A DNA stretch of 45,516 bases, taken from assembly GCF_002300555.2 (NCBI RefSeq), contig NZ_NTHN02000045.1, positions 1 through 45,516 on the forward strand, read 5' to 3'. Each line of letters begins with the position of its first letter. Positions within the stretch are counted from its first letter, which is position 1. This document shows positions 24,914-34,245 of this stretch, one piece after another. Made by a program: the position numbers and the translations under genes. The notes under the pieces are model-generated. The model made no database searches. It was not told where the DNA came from and worked only from the letters and a program-made list of their open reading frames with translations. This DNA is from Alloyangia mangrovi (GTDB taxonomy: Bacteria; Pseudomonadota; Alphaproteobacteria; Rhodobacterales; Rhodobacteraceae).

Positions 24914-26653
24914 TTGGAACGACACGACAGCTTCGACAAGATCCGCGAGAACGCCCGCTTCGACGTGTTGGTCGTCGGCGGCGGGATCAACGGGCTTGGT
25001 GTCTATCGCGAGCTCGCGCTGCAGGGCCTGCGGGTATTGCTGGTGGAGCGGAACGACTTCTGCTCGGGGTGCAGCGCCGCGCCTTCCAGGATGATCCACG
25101 GCGGCCTGCGCTATCTCGAGAACGGCGAATTCGGGCTGGTGAAGGAGTCGCTCGCCGAGCGCGACGCCCTGCTGCGCAACGCGCCCCATCTTGTGCGGCC
25201 GCTGCCCACCACCATTCCCCTCAGCTCGGTGTTTTCGGGCATGCTCAATGCGGCGGCGGGATTCCTTGGTCAGTCCGGAAAGCCCGCGCGGCGCGGCGCC
25301 CTTCCGGTGAAGATCGGGCTGACGCTCTATGATCTGGTCACCCGCAGGCGACGCGCCCTGCCCCCGCACAAGTTCCGCAAGGGCAGGGCCACGCACGCCA
25401 AGTGGCCGGCCCTGTCAGCTGAGGTGCGGTGCTCAGCCTCCTATCACGACGCCTGGATTTCCTATCCCGAGCGACTTGGCCTGGAGCTTGTGCTCGACAC
25501 CGCGCGGATGGCACCGGAGTCCCTTGCCCTGAACTACGCCGAGATCACCCGCGACGGCGATCAATTCAGGCTCACCGATCGCGAAACCGGGGACACCCTG
25601 CCCGTGGCGGCGCGGTTGGTGGTCAATGCCGCCGGGGCATGGCTCGACGAGGTGCGGCGCGATCTCGGGGACGCCGCGCAGAACGACACCCCAATGGTGT
25701 CGGGGACGAAGGGATCGCATCTCATCCTCGACAATCCCGCGCTGCACGCTGCGCTCGGCGGGCACATGATCTTCTTCGAGAACTCTGACGGACGGGTCTG
25801 CATCATCTTTCCCTACCTGGGCAAGGTGCTTGCCGGCTCCACCGACATCCGCGTCGAGACGCCGACGCGGACCGCCTGCACCGAGCCCGAGCGCCGCTAT
25901 ATCCTGGAGGCCGTGGGGCGAGTCTTTCCCGATCTCCCGCTCGCAGAGCAGGACATCGTCTTCAGCTACAGCGGCATTCGTCCCCTGCCCCAAAGCAACC
26001 ACGCCTTCACCGGGCGCATCTCGCGTGGGCATTTCACCCACCGGATCGACGGCGTGGTGCCGCAAATTTGCATGGTCGGCGGCAAGTGGACGACTTTCCG
26101 GGCATTTGCCGAGCAAACGACCGACGTCGTGCTTGCCGAGCTGGGGCACAAACGCGTGGCACATACCGGAACGTTGCCGATCGGCGGCGGGCGGAATTTT
26201 CCCGGCAGTGCCGCGCTCGCGCAGGAGCTTCGGCAACGCTTCGACATTTCGGAAGAGCGCGCCCGGCGCATGGCCGAGACCTACGGGAGCCTCGCGAATG
26301 ATGTCCTGGCGTTCTGCGCCGCCCGCGCCGACGACCAGCTCCTCGCAAGCAGCGGAACCCTGACGGCCGCCGAGATTGCCTGGATGACCGCGCAAGAGCG
26401 CGCCCTGCACCTGTCGGACGTCGTGCTTCGGCGCAGCGATCTGGCAATCACCGGACAGATCAGCACCGAGTTGATCGACGGCATCGCCGACGCCATGGGC
26501 CGGGCGCTCGAATGGACGGCGCAGCAACGCGCCGCAGAGATCGAGGCGCTCAGGCAAGAACTTCACCGCTACCACGGGGTCTCCCCGCAGGTGCTGGACC
26601 AAAGATCAACGCAAAGGAGAACCGAATGCGCGTTAGCAGCAAGGCCCGCATGA
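24914..26653 (+). CDS. GlpD/EryB-like FAD-dependent polyol-phosphate dehydrogenase
   Basis: A 579-residue flavoprotein of the glycerol-3-phosphate dehydrogenase family. The FAD site is VLVVGGGINGLGVYRE (about 17-32), followed by CSAAPSRMIHGGLRYLE; later landmarks are VVNAAGAWLDEV, YLGKVLAGSTDIRVE, SYSGIRPLPQ and VGGKWTTFRAFAEQ, then the C-terminal helical domain. The family oxidises a polyol phosphate to a ketose phosphate at the membrane, feeding quinone. The start is TTG, supported by GGAGGAG. The variant CSGCSAAPSR (in place of the common ASGTSSRS) and its neighbours favour a substrate other than plain glycerol phosphate, such as a tetritol or pentitol phosphate; inference. Confidence 0.9.
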   Translation: MERHDSFDKIRENARFDVLVVGGGINGLGVYRELALQGLRVLLVERNDFCSGCSAAPSRMIHGGLRYLENGEFGLVKESLAERDALLRNAPHLVRPLPTTIPLSSVFSGMLNAAAGFLGQSGKPARRGALPVKIGLTLYDLVTRRRRALPPHKFRKGRATHAKWPALSAEVRCSASYHDAWISYPERLGLELVLDTARMAPESLALNYAEITRDGDQFRLTDRETGDTLPVAARLVVNAAGAWLDEVRRDLGDAAQNDTPMVSGTKGSHLILDNPALHAALGGHMIFFENSDGRVCIIFPYLGKVLAGSTDIRVETPTRTACTEPERRYILEAVGRVFPDLPLAEQDIVFSYSGIRPLPQSNHAFTGRISRGHFTHRIDGVVPQICMVGGKWTTFRAFAEQTTDVVLAELGHKRVAHTGTLPIGGGRNFPGSAALAQELRQRFDISEERARRMAETYGSLANDVLAFCAARADDQLLASSGTLTAAEIAWMTAQERALHLSDVVLRRSDLAITGQISTELIDGIADAMGRALEWTAQQRAAEIEALRQELHRYHGVSPQVLDQRSTQRRTECALAARPA

Positions 26654-27468
26654 ACCGGATGTTCACGAATGGCGGGTGCCTCGACGTGGCGATAGATCAC
26701 GGCGTTTGCAACGAGCCGAGCTTCATGGTCGGTCTCGAGGACATGGCCGCGGTGATGGACACGCTGATCGGCGCGCGGCCCGACGCGATCCAATGCGCCT
26801 ATGGCCAGGCGGATCTGCTGCAGAGCCGTCCGGAGAAGGACAAGCCCGCGCTGGTCATGCGGATCGACATGGGCAACCCCTACAACGACCAGCGGCATCG
26901 GGTGATGTGGTCGATGCTGCAGAATGCCGACGAGCCGATCATCGGTGCGCTCGAGATGGATGCCGCAGCCGTGGTGGTCAATCTGTTCATGCTGCCCGAT
27001 GAACCCGAGCTGTTCCGCCAATGCGTCGAGAATATCTCGCGCGTACGCGCGGCCTGCCACAAGTACGGCATGCCGCTGATGATCGAGCCGCTGGTGATGC
27101 TGCCCAACGATGTGCGCGGCGGCTATCAGGTGGATGGCGATGCGGAAAAGATCGTGACGCTTGTCCGGCTTGCCTCGGAAATGGGGGCCGACATCATCAA
27201 GGCGGACCCGACTGCAAATCCCGAGGATTTCCACCGGGTGGTCGAGGCCGCGCGGGTGCCGGTGCTCGTGCGCGGCGGCGGCAGGGAGGACCTGCGCCAG
27301 GTGCTGGAGAAATCCGCCGCGCTCATGGCGCAGGGCGCCAAGGGCATGGTCTATGGCCGCAACATCTATCAGCATGACAATCCGAAGGCCGTGGTCTCGG
27401 CGCTGATGGCAATGATCCATCAGGGCGCGGGCGGCGAAGAAGCGTGGGACATCTACAACCGTGGCTGA
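26626..27468 (+). CDS. Class I aldolase of the DhnA/LsrF (DeoC/LacD) type
   Basis: A 280-residue Schiff-base aldolase barrel. The N-terminal CLDVAIDHGVCNEPSF matches the conserved A-x-D-H-G motif (Asp24-His25), and GADIIKADPTANPEDF carries the Schiff-base Lys (about 192); the phosphate site is VLVRGGGR and GAKGMVYGRNIYQ. ATG 26626 (AAGGAGA upstream) overlaps the dehydrogenase end by 28 bases. Known relatives cleave ketose phosphates or thiolyse AI-2 derivatives. Placed between a polyol-phosphate dehydrogenase and a sugar kinase, it probably splits the ketose phosphate into a triose phosphate and an aldehyde. Confidence 0.88.
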   Translation: MRVSSKARMNRMFTNGGCLDVAIDHGVCNEPSFMVGLEDMAAVMDTLIGARPDAIQCAYGQADLLQSRPEKDKPALVMRIDMGNPYNDQRHRVMWSMLQNADEPIIGALEMDAAAVVVNLFMLPDEPELFRQCVENISRVRAACHKYGMPLMIEPLVMLPNDVRGGYQVDGDAEKIVTLVRLASEMGADIIKADPTANPEDFHRVVEAARVPVLVRGGGREDLRQVLEKSAALMAQGAKGMVYGRNIYQHDNPKAVVSALMAMIHQGAGGEEAWDIYNRG

Positions 27469-28957
27469 CAACAGGACATATCTGCTGGGGCTCGACGCCG
27501 GCAACACCGTGATCAAGGCCGTGCTCTTCGACCTGGAGGGCCGGCAGATCGCCATGCACGCGCTGGACGGGCGGTCCTCGACGCCGCAGCCCGGCCATGT
27601 CGAACGCGACCTCAATGAGCTCTGGGCGAATGCCTGTGTGGCGATCCGCACCTGCATCGAGAGCGCTGGCATAGAGCCGTCGCAGATCGCGGCGATCGGC
27701 TGCGCGGGCCATGGCAACGGGCTCTATCTTCTGGACGGCTCCGGCGCGCCGCTCATCGGGATCCAGTCCCTGGACACCCGCGGACAACGCGTCGCCGCGG
27801 AGCTTGGCGACGCGTCGGGCGATGCCCTGCACGCGCTATGCCTGCAGAAACCATGGTCCGCTCAGACCCCCACCCTTCTTGCCTGGGTCAGGCAGAACCT
27901 GCCCGAACTTTATGCCGAGGCCGGGACGTTGCTGCTGTGCAAGGACTTCATCAACTTCCGCCTGACGGGCGAGTTGACCAGCGACAGCTCGGACATGTCG
28001 GGCTGCGGGCTGCTGCGGATGCCGGACTGCGCCTATGACGACACGCTGCTGGACCTCTACGGACTCTCGGACGCGCGCCCGCTTCTGCCGCGCCTCGTCG
28101 ACCCCAGCGAGATCGCCGGACGGGTGAGCGCCGGGGCCGCCGACCAGACCGGTCTCGCCGAGGGCACACCGGTCATCGGCGGGTTCTTCGACGTGGTCTC
28201 CAGCGCCATGGGGTCCGGGGTGGTCGCCCCCGGCGAGGCCTCAATTATCGTCGGGACCTGGAGCATCAACCAGGTGTTCTCTTCGGCCCCGGTGGTGAAT
28301 GACAGCGTCTTCATGGCTGCCGGCTTCGGCCCCGAGCGCTTCGTGAACATCGACTCCAGCGCCACCTCCGCCGCCAACCTCGAATGGTACGTGCGGGAAT
28401 TCGTCGAGCGTGGCGGGCATCACCCCGATCCGTTCGGCCACTGCAATGCCCGGGTCGCCGAGGTGGTGCCGGCCGAGGATGACCCGCTGTTTCACCCCTT
28501 CCTCTACGGATCGGGCGAGGGCGCGGAATTCCGTGCCGGCTTCTACGGGATCGCCGGATGGCACACGGAAGGGCATCTGCTGCGCGCGCTGATGGAGGGT
28601 GTGATGTTCGAGCATCGACGCCACATCGAGACCCTGAAGCGCGCAGGTGTGTGCTTTGATCACGCTGCGCTCTCAGGCGGCGGCTCGCGCAGCCCGGTGT
28701 GGCCGCAGATGTTCGCGGACGGCATCCAGGTTCCGGTGTGCGTCGCGGAGGCGCAGGAGACCGGTGCACTTGGCGCCGCCATCGGGGCGGGCGTCGGGGC
28801 GGGGATTTTCGATACCTACGAGAGCGGCATCGCGGCCATGACCCGTGTCAGCGCGAGCTACAAGCCGGACCCTGCCATGGCGGCCCATTACGAGGCCCGC
28901 TACCGCCGCTATCTCGACCTGCGCGATGCCATGCGTCCGTTCTGGGCCCGCGGCTGA
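27461..28957 (+). CDS. FGGY-family carbohydrate kinase
   Basis: A 498-residue sugar/polyol kinase starting at GTG 27461, eight bases inside the aldolase frame. The ATP/substrate fold opens LLGLDAGNTVIKAVLFDLEG (Asp12), with PGHVERDLNELW, IGCAGHGNGLYLLDG, LLCKDFINFRLTGE, and the C-terminal FGGY signature ALSGGGSRSPVWPQMFADG. Length is standard. It phosphorylates the imported compound at the expense of ATP, giving the substrate for the GlpD-like enzyme. The exact polyol cannot be read; erythritol kinase, xylulokinase and related enzymes share this fold. Confidence 0.93.
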   Translation: MADNRTYLLGLDAGNTVIKAVLFDLEGRQIAMHALDGRSSTPQPGHVERDLNELWANACVAIRTCIESAGIEPSQIAAIGCAGHGNGLYLLDGSGAPLIGIQSLDTRGQRVAAELGDASGDALHALCLQKPWSAQTPTLLAWVRQNLPELYAEAGTLLLCKDFINFRLTGELTSDSSDMSGCGLLRMPDCAYDDTLLDLYGLSDARPLLPRLVDPSEIAGRVSAGAADQTGLAEGTPVIGGFFDVVSSAMGSGVVAPGEASIIVGTWSINQVFSSAPVVNDSVFMAAGFGPERFVNIDSSATSAANLEWYVREFVERGGHHPDPFGHCNARVAEVVPAEDDPLFHPFLYGSGEGAEFRAGFYGIAGWHTEGHLLRALMEGVMFEHRRHIETLKRAGVCFDHAALSGGGSRSPVWPQMFADGIQVPVCVAEAQETGALGAAIGAGVGAGIFDTYESGIAAMTRVSASYKPDPAMAAHYEARYRRYLDLRDAMRPFWARG

Positions 28958-28976
28958 GCGAGCGGAGGCAGATATC

Positions 28977-30587
28977 ATGACAAGGCCACAGCCTCTTGAA
29001 GGCGATTACGACTACATCATCGTCGGGGCAGGAACTGCGGGCTGCGTTCTTGCCAACCGGCTGAGCGCCGACCCGAAATGTCGTGTGCTCCTGCTCGAAG
29101 CGGGCGGGTCGGACAATTATCACTGGGTGCATATTCCCGTCGGGTATCTCTATTGCATCGGCAATCCCCGCACCGACTGGATGATGACCACCGCCGCCGA
29201 GCCCGGGCTCAACGGCCGCCGTCTCGCCTACCCGCGCGGCAAGCTTCTGGGAGGATGCAGTTCGGTCAACGGCATGATCTACATGCGCGGCCATGCCGCC
29301 GACTACGATCGCTGGCGTCAGCTCGGCAATCCTGGCTGGGCATGGGACGACGTGCTGCCCTATTTCATCAAGTCGCAGGACCACCACGCCGGGGCGAGCC
29401 CCCTGCACGGGGCGGGCGGCGAATGGAAGGTGTCGCGGCAGAAGCTGGAGTGGGAAATCCTGCGCGCCGTGCAGGAAGGGGCGAAGGAATTCGGCATCGA
29501 GCCCCGCGCTGACTTCAATGATGGCAGCAATGAAGGCTCGGGCTTCTTCGAGGTGAACCAGCGCAACGGCGTGCGTTGGAACACCGCCAAGGGCTTCCTG
29601 AGACCGGCGATGAGGCGCCCGAACCTTCGCGTGATGACCCATGCGGAAACCGAGAGGGTGCTCATCGAGGGACGGCAGGTGACCGGCGTCCGTTTTCGCC
29701 ACAAGGGGCGCGTGCATGAAGCGTGCGCGAAAGCCGAAGTCCTCTTGGCGGCGGGGACGATCAATTCGCCCAAGCTGCTGGAGCTTTCGGGAATCGGCGA
29801 TCCGCGTCTTCTTGGGGAACTCGGGATCGACGTCCGCCATGCCCAGCCCGGGGTCGGCGCGAACCTTCAGGACCATCTCCAGATCCGCACCGTCTTCCGC
29901 GTCAGCAACACGGTGACGCTGAACGAGGTGGCGAATTCGCTGCGCGGCAAGCTGCGCATCGCGGCCGAATACGCGCTTCGCCGGAGCGGTCCGATGTCCA
30001 TGGCCCCAAGCCAGTTCGGCATGTTCACCCGCTCTGACCCCTCGCTCGACATGCCCGATCTCGAGTATCATGTCCAACCGCTCTCCACCGACAAGCTGGG
30101 CGATCCGCTGCACCGCTTCCCGGCCATCACCGTATCGGTCTGCAACCTGCGGCCGGAGAGCGTCGGTTCGAGCCATATCACCAGCGCTGCGGCGGACCGG
30201 CAGCCGGAGATCCGCCTCAACTATCTCAGCGCCGACGCCGACCGGCGCATCGCGCTGGCCTCCATCCGACAGGCGCGGCAGATCATGACGGCCCGTGCGC
30301 TGGCCCCCTATGCACCGCAGGAGATCCTGCCCGGCCCGGCCGTCGTGGGCGACCCGGACCTGCTGGAGGCGGCGGGCAACATCGCGACAACCATCTTTCA
30401 CCCGGTCGGCACCTGCCGGATGGGAAGTGACCCGGCAGCGGTGGTCGACCCCAAGCTGCGCGTCAGGGGGGTGAACGGCCTGCGTGTGGTCGATGCCTCG
30501 ATCATGCCGCGGATTGTATCCGGCAACACGGCCTCGCCAGTGGTGATGATCGCCGAGAAAGCCGCTGATATGATCCAGCAGTCCTAG
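28977..30587 (+). CDS. GMC-family FAD-dependent oxidoreductase
   Basis: A 536-residue choline-dehydrogenase/alcohol-oxidase-like enzyme. The FAD fold is YIIVGAGTAGCVLANRL (about 13-29); the first GMC signature is GKLLGGCSSVNGMIYMRG, the second GTINSPKLLELSGIG, and the catalytic pair is His475 (HPVGTCRMG) and Asn517 (SGNTASP). No signal peptide. CGGAGG precedes ATG, 19 bases after the kinase, so it is the last gene of the polyol operon. It could oxidise an alcohol or aldehyde product of the pathway; inference. Confidence 0.92.
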   Translation: MTRPQPLEGDYDYIIVGAGTAGCVLANRLSADPKCRVLLLEAGGSDNYHWVHIPVGYLYCIGNPRTDWMMTTAAEPGLNGRRLAYPRGKLLGGCSSVNGMIYMRGHAADYDRWRQLGNPGWAWDDVLPYFIKSQDHHAGASPLHGAGGEWKVSRQKLEWEILRAVQEGAKEFGIEPRADFNDGSNEGSGFFEVNQRNGVRWNTAKGFLRPAMRRPNLRVMTHAETERVLIEGRQVTGVRFRHKGRVHEACAKAEVLLAAGTINSPKLLELSGIGDPRLLGELGIDVRHAQPGVGANLQDHLQIRTVFRVSNTVTLNEVANSLRGKLRIAAEYALRRSGPMSMAPSQFGMFTRSDPSLDMPDLEYHVQPLSTDKLGDPLHRFPAITVSVCNLRPESVGSSHITSAAADRQPEIRLNYLSADADRRIALASIRQARQIMTARALAPYAPQEILPGPAVVGDPDLLEAAGNIATTIFHPVGTCRMGSDPAAVVDPKLRVRGVNGLRVVDASIMPRIVSGNTASPVVMIAEKAADMIQQS

Positions 30588-30745
30588 AAGGGCGGTGTCA
30601 CGCGAGCGACAGGACTGCCACTGCGGATCTGCCCCCGCGCGTGGTCCGGGCCGGATGGCGCGGCCCTATGAATCGCATCGATCCGAGATTTACCGTCCAA
30701 GACCTTTCGCACTCGGAGACCAATACACTGAAGGCACTCCTAAGC

Positions 30746-30781
30746 GCGCAAGTCGTGTCATCTATGCTTACACGAATGCGC
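30746..30781. promoter_or_regulatory. Long inverted repeat upstream of the TAXI-TRAP genes
   Basis: GCGCA (30746-30750), AG, TCGTGT (30753-30758), an 11-base centre, ACACGA (30770-30775), A, TGCGC (30777-30781). Eleven paired positions broken by a small asymmetric bulge, 71 bases before the receptor ATG. It fits an operator or a hairpin in the leader. The rest of 30588-30852 holds no gene that I can support. Confidence 0.5.
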
Positions 30782-30852
30782 TTGTGTGGACAGGGGAAGG
30801 GCCGATAGATTGCGGAGGTCTTAGGTACCTCAGTGACTTTGGAGAGAACTCT

Positions 30853-31860
30853 ATGAAAAACCAGACGCTTTGGGCTGCGCTGGCGGTTTCTGCCGCTATG
30901 ACTGCAGGCTCCGTCTCCGCGCAGGAAATGTCCTTCTTCCGCATCGGTACCGGCGGCACCGCCGGCACCTACTACCCGATCGGCGGCCTGCTCGCGAACG
31001 CGATCTCCTCGCCTCCGGGCTCGCGCGCCTGTGAAGAGGGCGGCTCCTGCGGCGTTCCGGGGCTCGTTGCCTCGGCACTCTCCGCGAACGGCTCGGTGGC
31101 CAACATCAACGCGATCGCCGGCGGCACGCTGGAATCCGGCTTCTCGCAGTCGGACGTCGCAACCTGGGCCTTCACCGGCACAGGCATCTGGGACGGCAAG
31201 GAGCCGGTCGAATCGCTGCGCGCCATCGCCAACCTCTACCCGGAATCGATCCACCTCGTGGCCAGCGCCGACTCCGGCATTGCCTCGGTCGCGGACCTGA
31301 AGGGCAAGCGCGTCTCGATGGACGAGCCGGGCTCCGGCACTCTGGTTGACGCCCGCATCATCCTCGAGGGTTACGGCCTCTCCGAGTCCGACGTTAAGGC
31401 CGAGTTCCTCAAGCCCGACCAGGCTGCAGACCGCATGCGCGACGGTGCCATGGACGCGTTCTTCTTCGTCGGCGGCTACCCGGCGGGCGCAATCGCCGAG
31501 CTGTCCAGCCAGCACGACGTGACCATCGTCCCGATCAGCTGCGACGAGGCCCCCTCGATCTGCGAAACCTACGGCTTCTTTGCTTCCGACACGATCCCGG
31601 GCGGCACCTACGAAGGCACCGCCGACGACGTGAACACGCTGTCCGTTGGTGCGCAATGGATCACCTCGGCCGACCAGCCCGAAGAGCTGATCTACGGCAT
31701 CACCAAGGCGCTGTGGAACGACAACACGCGCAAGCAACTGGATGCCGGCCACGCCAAGGGCAAAGCGATCACCAAGGACACCGCCCTCAACGGTATCGGC
31801 ATCCCGCTGCACCCCGGCGCCGAGCGCTTCTACAAGGAGGCCGGCCTGCTGACCGAGTGA
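30853..31860 (+). CDS. TRAP transporter TAXI-family substrate-binding protein
   Basis: A 335-residue periplasmic receptor. The signal peptide MKNQTLWAALAVSAAMTAGSVSA is followed by FFRIGTGGTAGTYYPIGGLLA, the hallmark start of the TAXI family. Further family text is FSQSDVATWAF, LKGKRVSMDEPGSGT and DAFFFVGGYPAGAI. GGAGAG precedes ATG 30853; a frame extending upstream to 30595 is not secretory and is rejected. It delivers ligand to the fused permease 120 bases downstream. TAXI receptors are known for glutamate and related dicarboxylates; the ligand here is unknown. Confidence 0.94.
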   Translation: MKNQTLWAALAVSAAMTAGSVSAQEMSFFRIGTGGTAGTYYPIGGLLANAISSPPGSRACEEGGSCGVPGLVASALSANGSVANINAIAGGTLESGFSQSDVATWAFTGTGIWDGKEPVESLRAIANLYPESIHLVASADSGIASVADLKGKRVSMDEPGSGTLVDARIILEGYGLSESDVKAEFLKPDQAADRMRDGAMDAFFFVGGYPAGAIAELSSQHDVTIVPISCDEAPSICETYGFFASDTIPGGTYEGTADDVNTLSVGAQWITSADQPEELIYGITKALWNDNTRKQLDAGHAKGKAITKDTALNGIGIPLHPGAERFYKEAGLLTE

Positions 31861-31886
31861 TCGGACACAGCTGACCACCGTCACGT

Positions 31887-31914
31887 CCGGGGCCGCGCAT
31901 CGTCGTGGCCCCGG
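31887..31914 (+). terminator. Intercistronic hairpin after the TAXI receptor gene
   Basis: CCGGGGCC (31887-31894) pairs with GGCCCCGG (31907-31914), with further pairing inside (GCG/CGT). It is followed by CTTGCTTTGGG, too weak a T-run for full termination. Same position and style as the other receptor hairpins. Confidence 0.65.
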
Positions 31915-31980
31915 CTTGCTTTGGGAATCCGCGCCCCCGCCGCGGCCCCTGCCCCGACCACCTGACATCCCGGAGCCCCG

Positions 31981-34062
31981 ATGACCCAGGACCGACCTCA
32001 ACCGCTGACGGATGGTGACGACATCCGCAGCCTCAGCGCCGAAGAGCTTCAGGCGCTGGAAGAAAAATTCGACCCCGAGCTGCGGTTCCGGGTGCTGGCG
32101 AAACCGCTGGCCATCGCGGCCGGGGTGATCCTCTTCGCCCTGTCGTGTTATCACTATTACACCGCCGGTTTCGGCATTCCGCAGGCCACCACGCACCGCG
32201 GCCTGCACTTGGGCGCGACGCTGCTGCTGGTGTTCCTCAGCTTCTCCGCCTTCGGACGGAAGGAAATCCGCCCCTCGGTGCTCGCGCCTGGCGGGCTGCC
32301 GATCACGGATTGGATCCTGATGCTGGCCGGGGCGACAGCCGCGCTCTACGTGCCATGGATCTACGCAGACCTGGCGTTCCGCGTCGGCAACCCGCTGCCC
32401 ATCGATGTCGCCATGGGCACGATCCTGATCGTGGTCCTGCTCGAGGCGGTGCGCCGCTCCATGGGGTGGCCGCTGCCGGTGATCGCGCTGCTCTTTATCG
32501 CCTACGCCTATTTCGGCCAGTACATGCCGGGCATCCTCGTGCACCCCGGCGCGAGTTGGTCGAACATCGTCAATCACCTCTACCTGACCTCGCAGGGCAT
32601 CTACGGCACCGCGCTCGGGGTGATCGCGACCTATGTGTTCCACTTCGTGTTGTTCGGGGTGATGGCGACGCGGATCGGTCTGGGACAGCTCTTCATCGAT
32701 ATCGCCTCGGCACTGGCCGGTCGCTATGCTGGCGGTCCGGCCAAGGTCTCGGTCGTGTCCTCGGCGCTGCTCGGCTCGATTTCCGGCTCGTCGATCGCGA
32801 ACACCGTCACCACCGGCTCGCTGACGATCCCGGCGATGATCCGCATCGGCTATCCGCGCCACTTCGCGGCCGCCGTCGAGGCCGCCTCGTCCACCGGCGG
32901 GCAGATCACGCCGCCGGTGATGGGGGCGGTCGCCTTCCTGATGATCGAATACCTCGGCGTGCCGCTCACCACGATCCTGACCGCTGCGCTGGTCCCGGCC
33001 TTCATGCACTTCTTCGGGGTTCTCGTGCAGGTTCACCTGGAGGCACGCCGCCTCGGCCTGCGCGGACTGTCGGCCTCCGAGCTGCCGAACGCATGGAAGG
33101 TGCTCAAGGCCGGCTGGCTGTCGGTCGTGCCGCTGGTGATCCTCGTGGCCGTGCTGCTGTCCGGCCGCACGCCCTTCGCCGCGGCCTTCTACTCTATCAC
33201 CGCCTGCATAATCGTCTTGGCGATCCAGCAGATCATGGCCGGCGGTCTTGCCGAAGGCATCAAGGGCACCGTCCGCGGTGTCTGGGAAGGCTTCATCCTC
33301 GGCGCCCGCCAGTCGCTCGCGGTGACCGCCGCCGCCGCCCTGGTCGGCGTGGTGATCGGCGTCGTGACCCTGACCGGCGTCGGCTTCAAGATCGCCTACA
33401 TGGTGACCGGCGTCGCCTCCGGCTGGGCCACGGAAGTCTCGGGCTGGCTGTCTGTTCTGCCGGTCGAGATCATGGGCGTGCAGACCCTGACGCTGCTCTT
33501 CACCCTGATCCTGACGGCAATCGTCTGCATCCTGATGGGCTGCGGCATCCCGACCACGGCGAACTACATCATCATGGTCGCCGTCGCCGCCCCCGTGCTG
33601 GGTCTGCTACAGGTGGAGCCGCTGGTCGCCCACTTCTTCGTGTTCTACTACGGGGTGCTGGCGGATGTGACACCGCCCGTGGCAATGGCGGCCTACGCAG
33701 GGGCGGGCATCGCGGGAGCCAACGCCTTCAAGGCGGGGAACACAGCCTTCCGCCTGTCCATGGGCAAGGCACTGGTGCCGTTCATCTTCGTCTTCCAGCC
33801 TGCGTTGCTGCTCGTCACCGACGGGTTCACCTGGTCTGCCTTCTTCCTCGCCTTCAGCGGCGCGGTCCTGGGCATCTGGGCGCTGTCGGCCGCGGTCTCC
33901 AATTGGTTGTTCGCGCCGCTCCACTGGCTGGAACGAGCCGTACTGGCCTTTGCCGCGATCCTGCTGGTCGCTCCCAATATTACGGCGACGATCATCGGAA
34001 TCGTACTGATCCTGCCCACCGCGTTCCGGCAGTTGGCCGCAAACCGGCGACAGACGGCCTGA
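31981..34062 (+). CDS. Fused TRAP transporter permease (4TM + 12TM)
   Basis: A 693-residue membrane protein in which the small and large TRAP subunits are fused, as is normal for TAXI systems. A cytoplasmic N-terminal helix (SAEELQALEEKFDPELRFRV) precedes four segments, then the large carrier: SVVSSALLGSISGSSIANTV (about 258), AASSTGGQITPPVMGAVAFL and GCGIPTTANYIIM are conserved DctM motifs. The C-terminal end (VFQPALLLVTDGFTW onward) is the usual extra domain. Import is driven by a sodium gradient. A perfect terminator follows at 34087. Confidence 0.94.
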   Translation: MTQDRPQPLTDGDDIRSLSAEELQALEEKFDPELRFRVLAKPLAIAAGVILFALSCYHYYTAGFGIPQATTHRGLHLGATLLLVFLSFSAFGRKEIRPSVLAPGGLPITDWILMLAGATAALYVPWIYADLAFRVGNPLPIDVAMGTILIVVLLEAVRRSMGWPLPVIALLFIAYAYFGQYMPGILVHPGASWSNIVNHLYLTSQGIYGTALGVIATYVFHFVLFGVMATRIGLGQLFIDIASALAGRYAGGPAKVSVVSSALLGSISGSSIANTVTTGSLTIPAMIRIGYPRHFAAAVEAASSTGGQITPPVMGAVAFLMIEYLGVPLTTILTAALVPAFMHFFGVLVQVHLEARRLGLRGLSASELPNAWKVLKAGWLSVVPLVILVAVLLSGRTPFAAAFYSITACIIVLAIQQIMAGGLAEGIKGTVRGVWEGFILGARQSLAVTAAAALVGVVIGVVTLTGVGFKIAYMVTGVASGWATEVSGWLSVLPVEIMGVQTLTLLFTLILTAIVCILMGCGIPTTANYIIMVAVAAPVLGLLQVEPLVAHFFVFYYGVLADVTPPVAMAAYAGAGIAGANAFKAGNTAFRLSMGKALVPFIFVFQPALLLVTDGFTWSAFFLAFSGAVLGIWALSAAVSNWLFAPLHWLERAVLAFAAILLVAPNITATIIGIVLILPTAFRQLAANRRQTA

Positions 34063-34086
34063 CCCTCAGGGCCACCAAGAGCAGAG

Positions 34087-34118
34087 AAGCCACGTGGGAA
34101 ATCACGTGGCTTTTCTTT
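34087..34118 (+). terminator. Rho-independent terminator of the TAXI-TRAP unit
   Basis: AAGCCACGTG (34087-34096), loop GGAAAT, CACGTGGCTT (34103-34112), then TTCTTT. Perfect ten-pair stem, 24 bases past the permease stop, between convergent units. Confidence 0.88.
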
Positions 34119-34245
34119 GTGCCGCGGCGGATTTCTGCACGGACCACGCCTTTGCGACCATTGCGTCGTCCCAGGAGCGATGCAGGCGCCCGCCGCCGGG
34201 CCGAAATGTTTCGATCACGCGTCGATGCACGGCCGGCCCATCGCG

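Noticed and set aside
19262-30587. Sulfoglycolysis (sulfoquinovose) operon, linking it to the sulfatases
   Set aside because: An LsrF/LacD-type aldolase is shared, but there is no sulfoquinovosidase, PfkB kinase or sulfolactaldehyde reductase pattern; FGGY plus GlpD-like genes point to a polyol.
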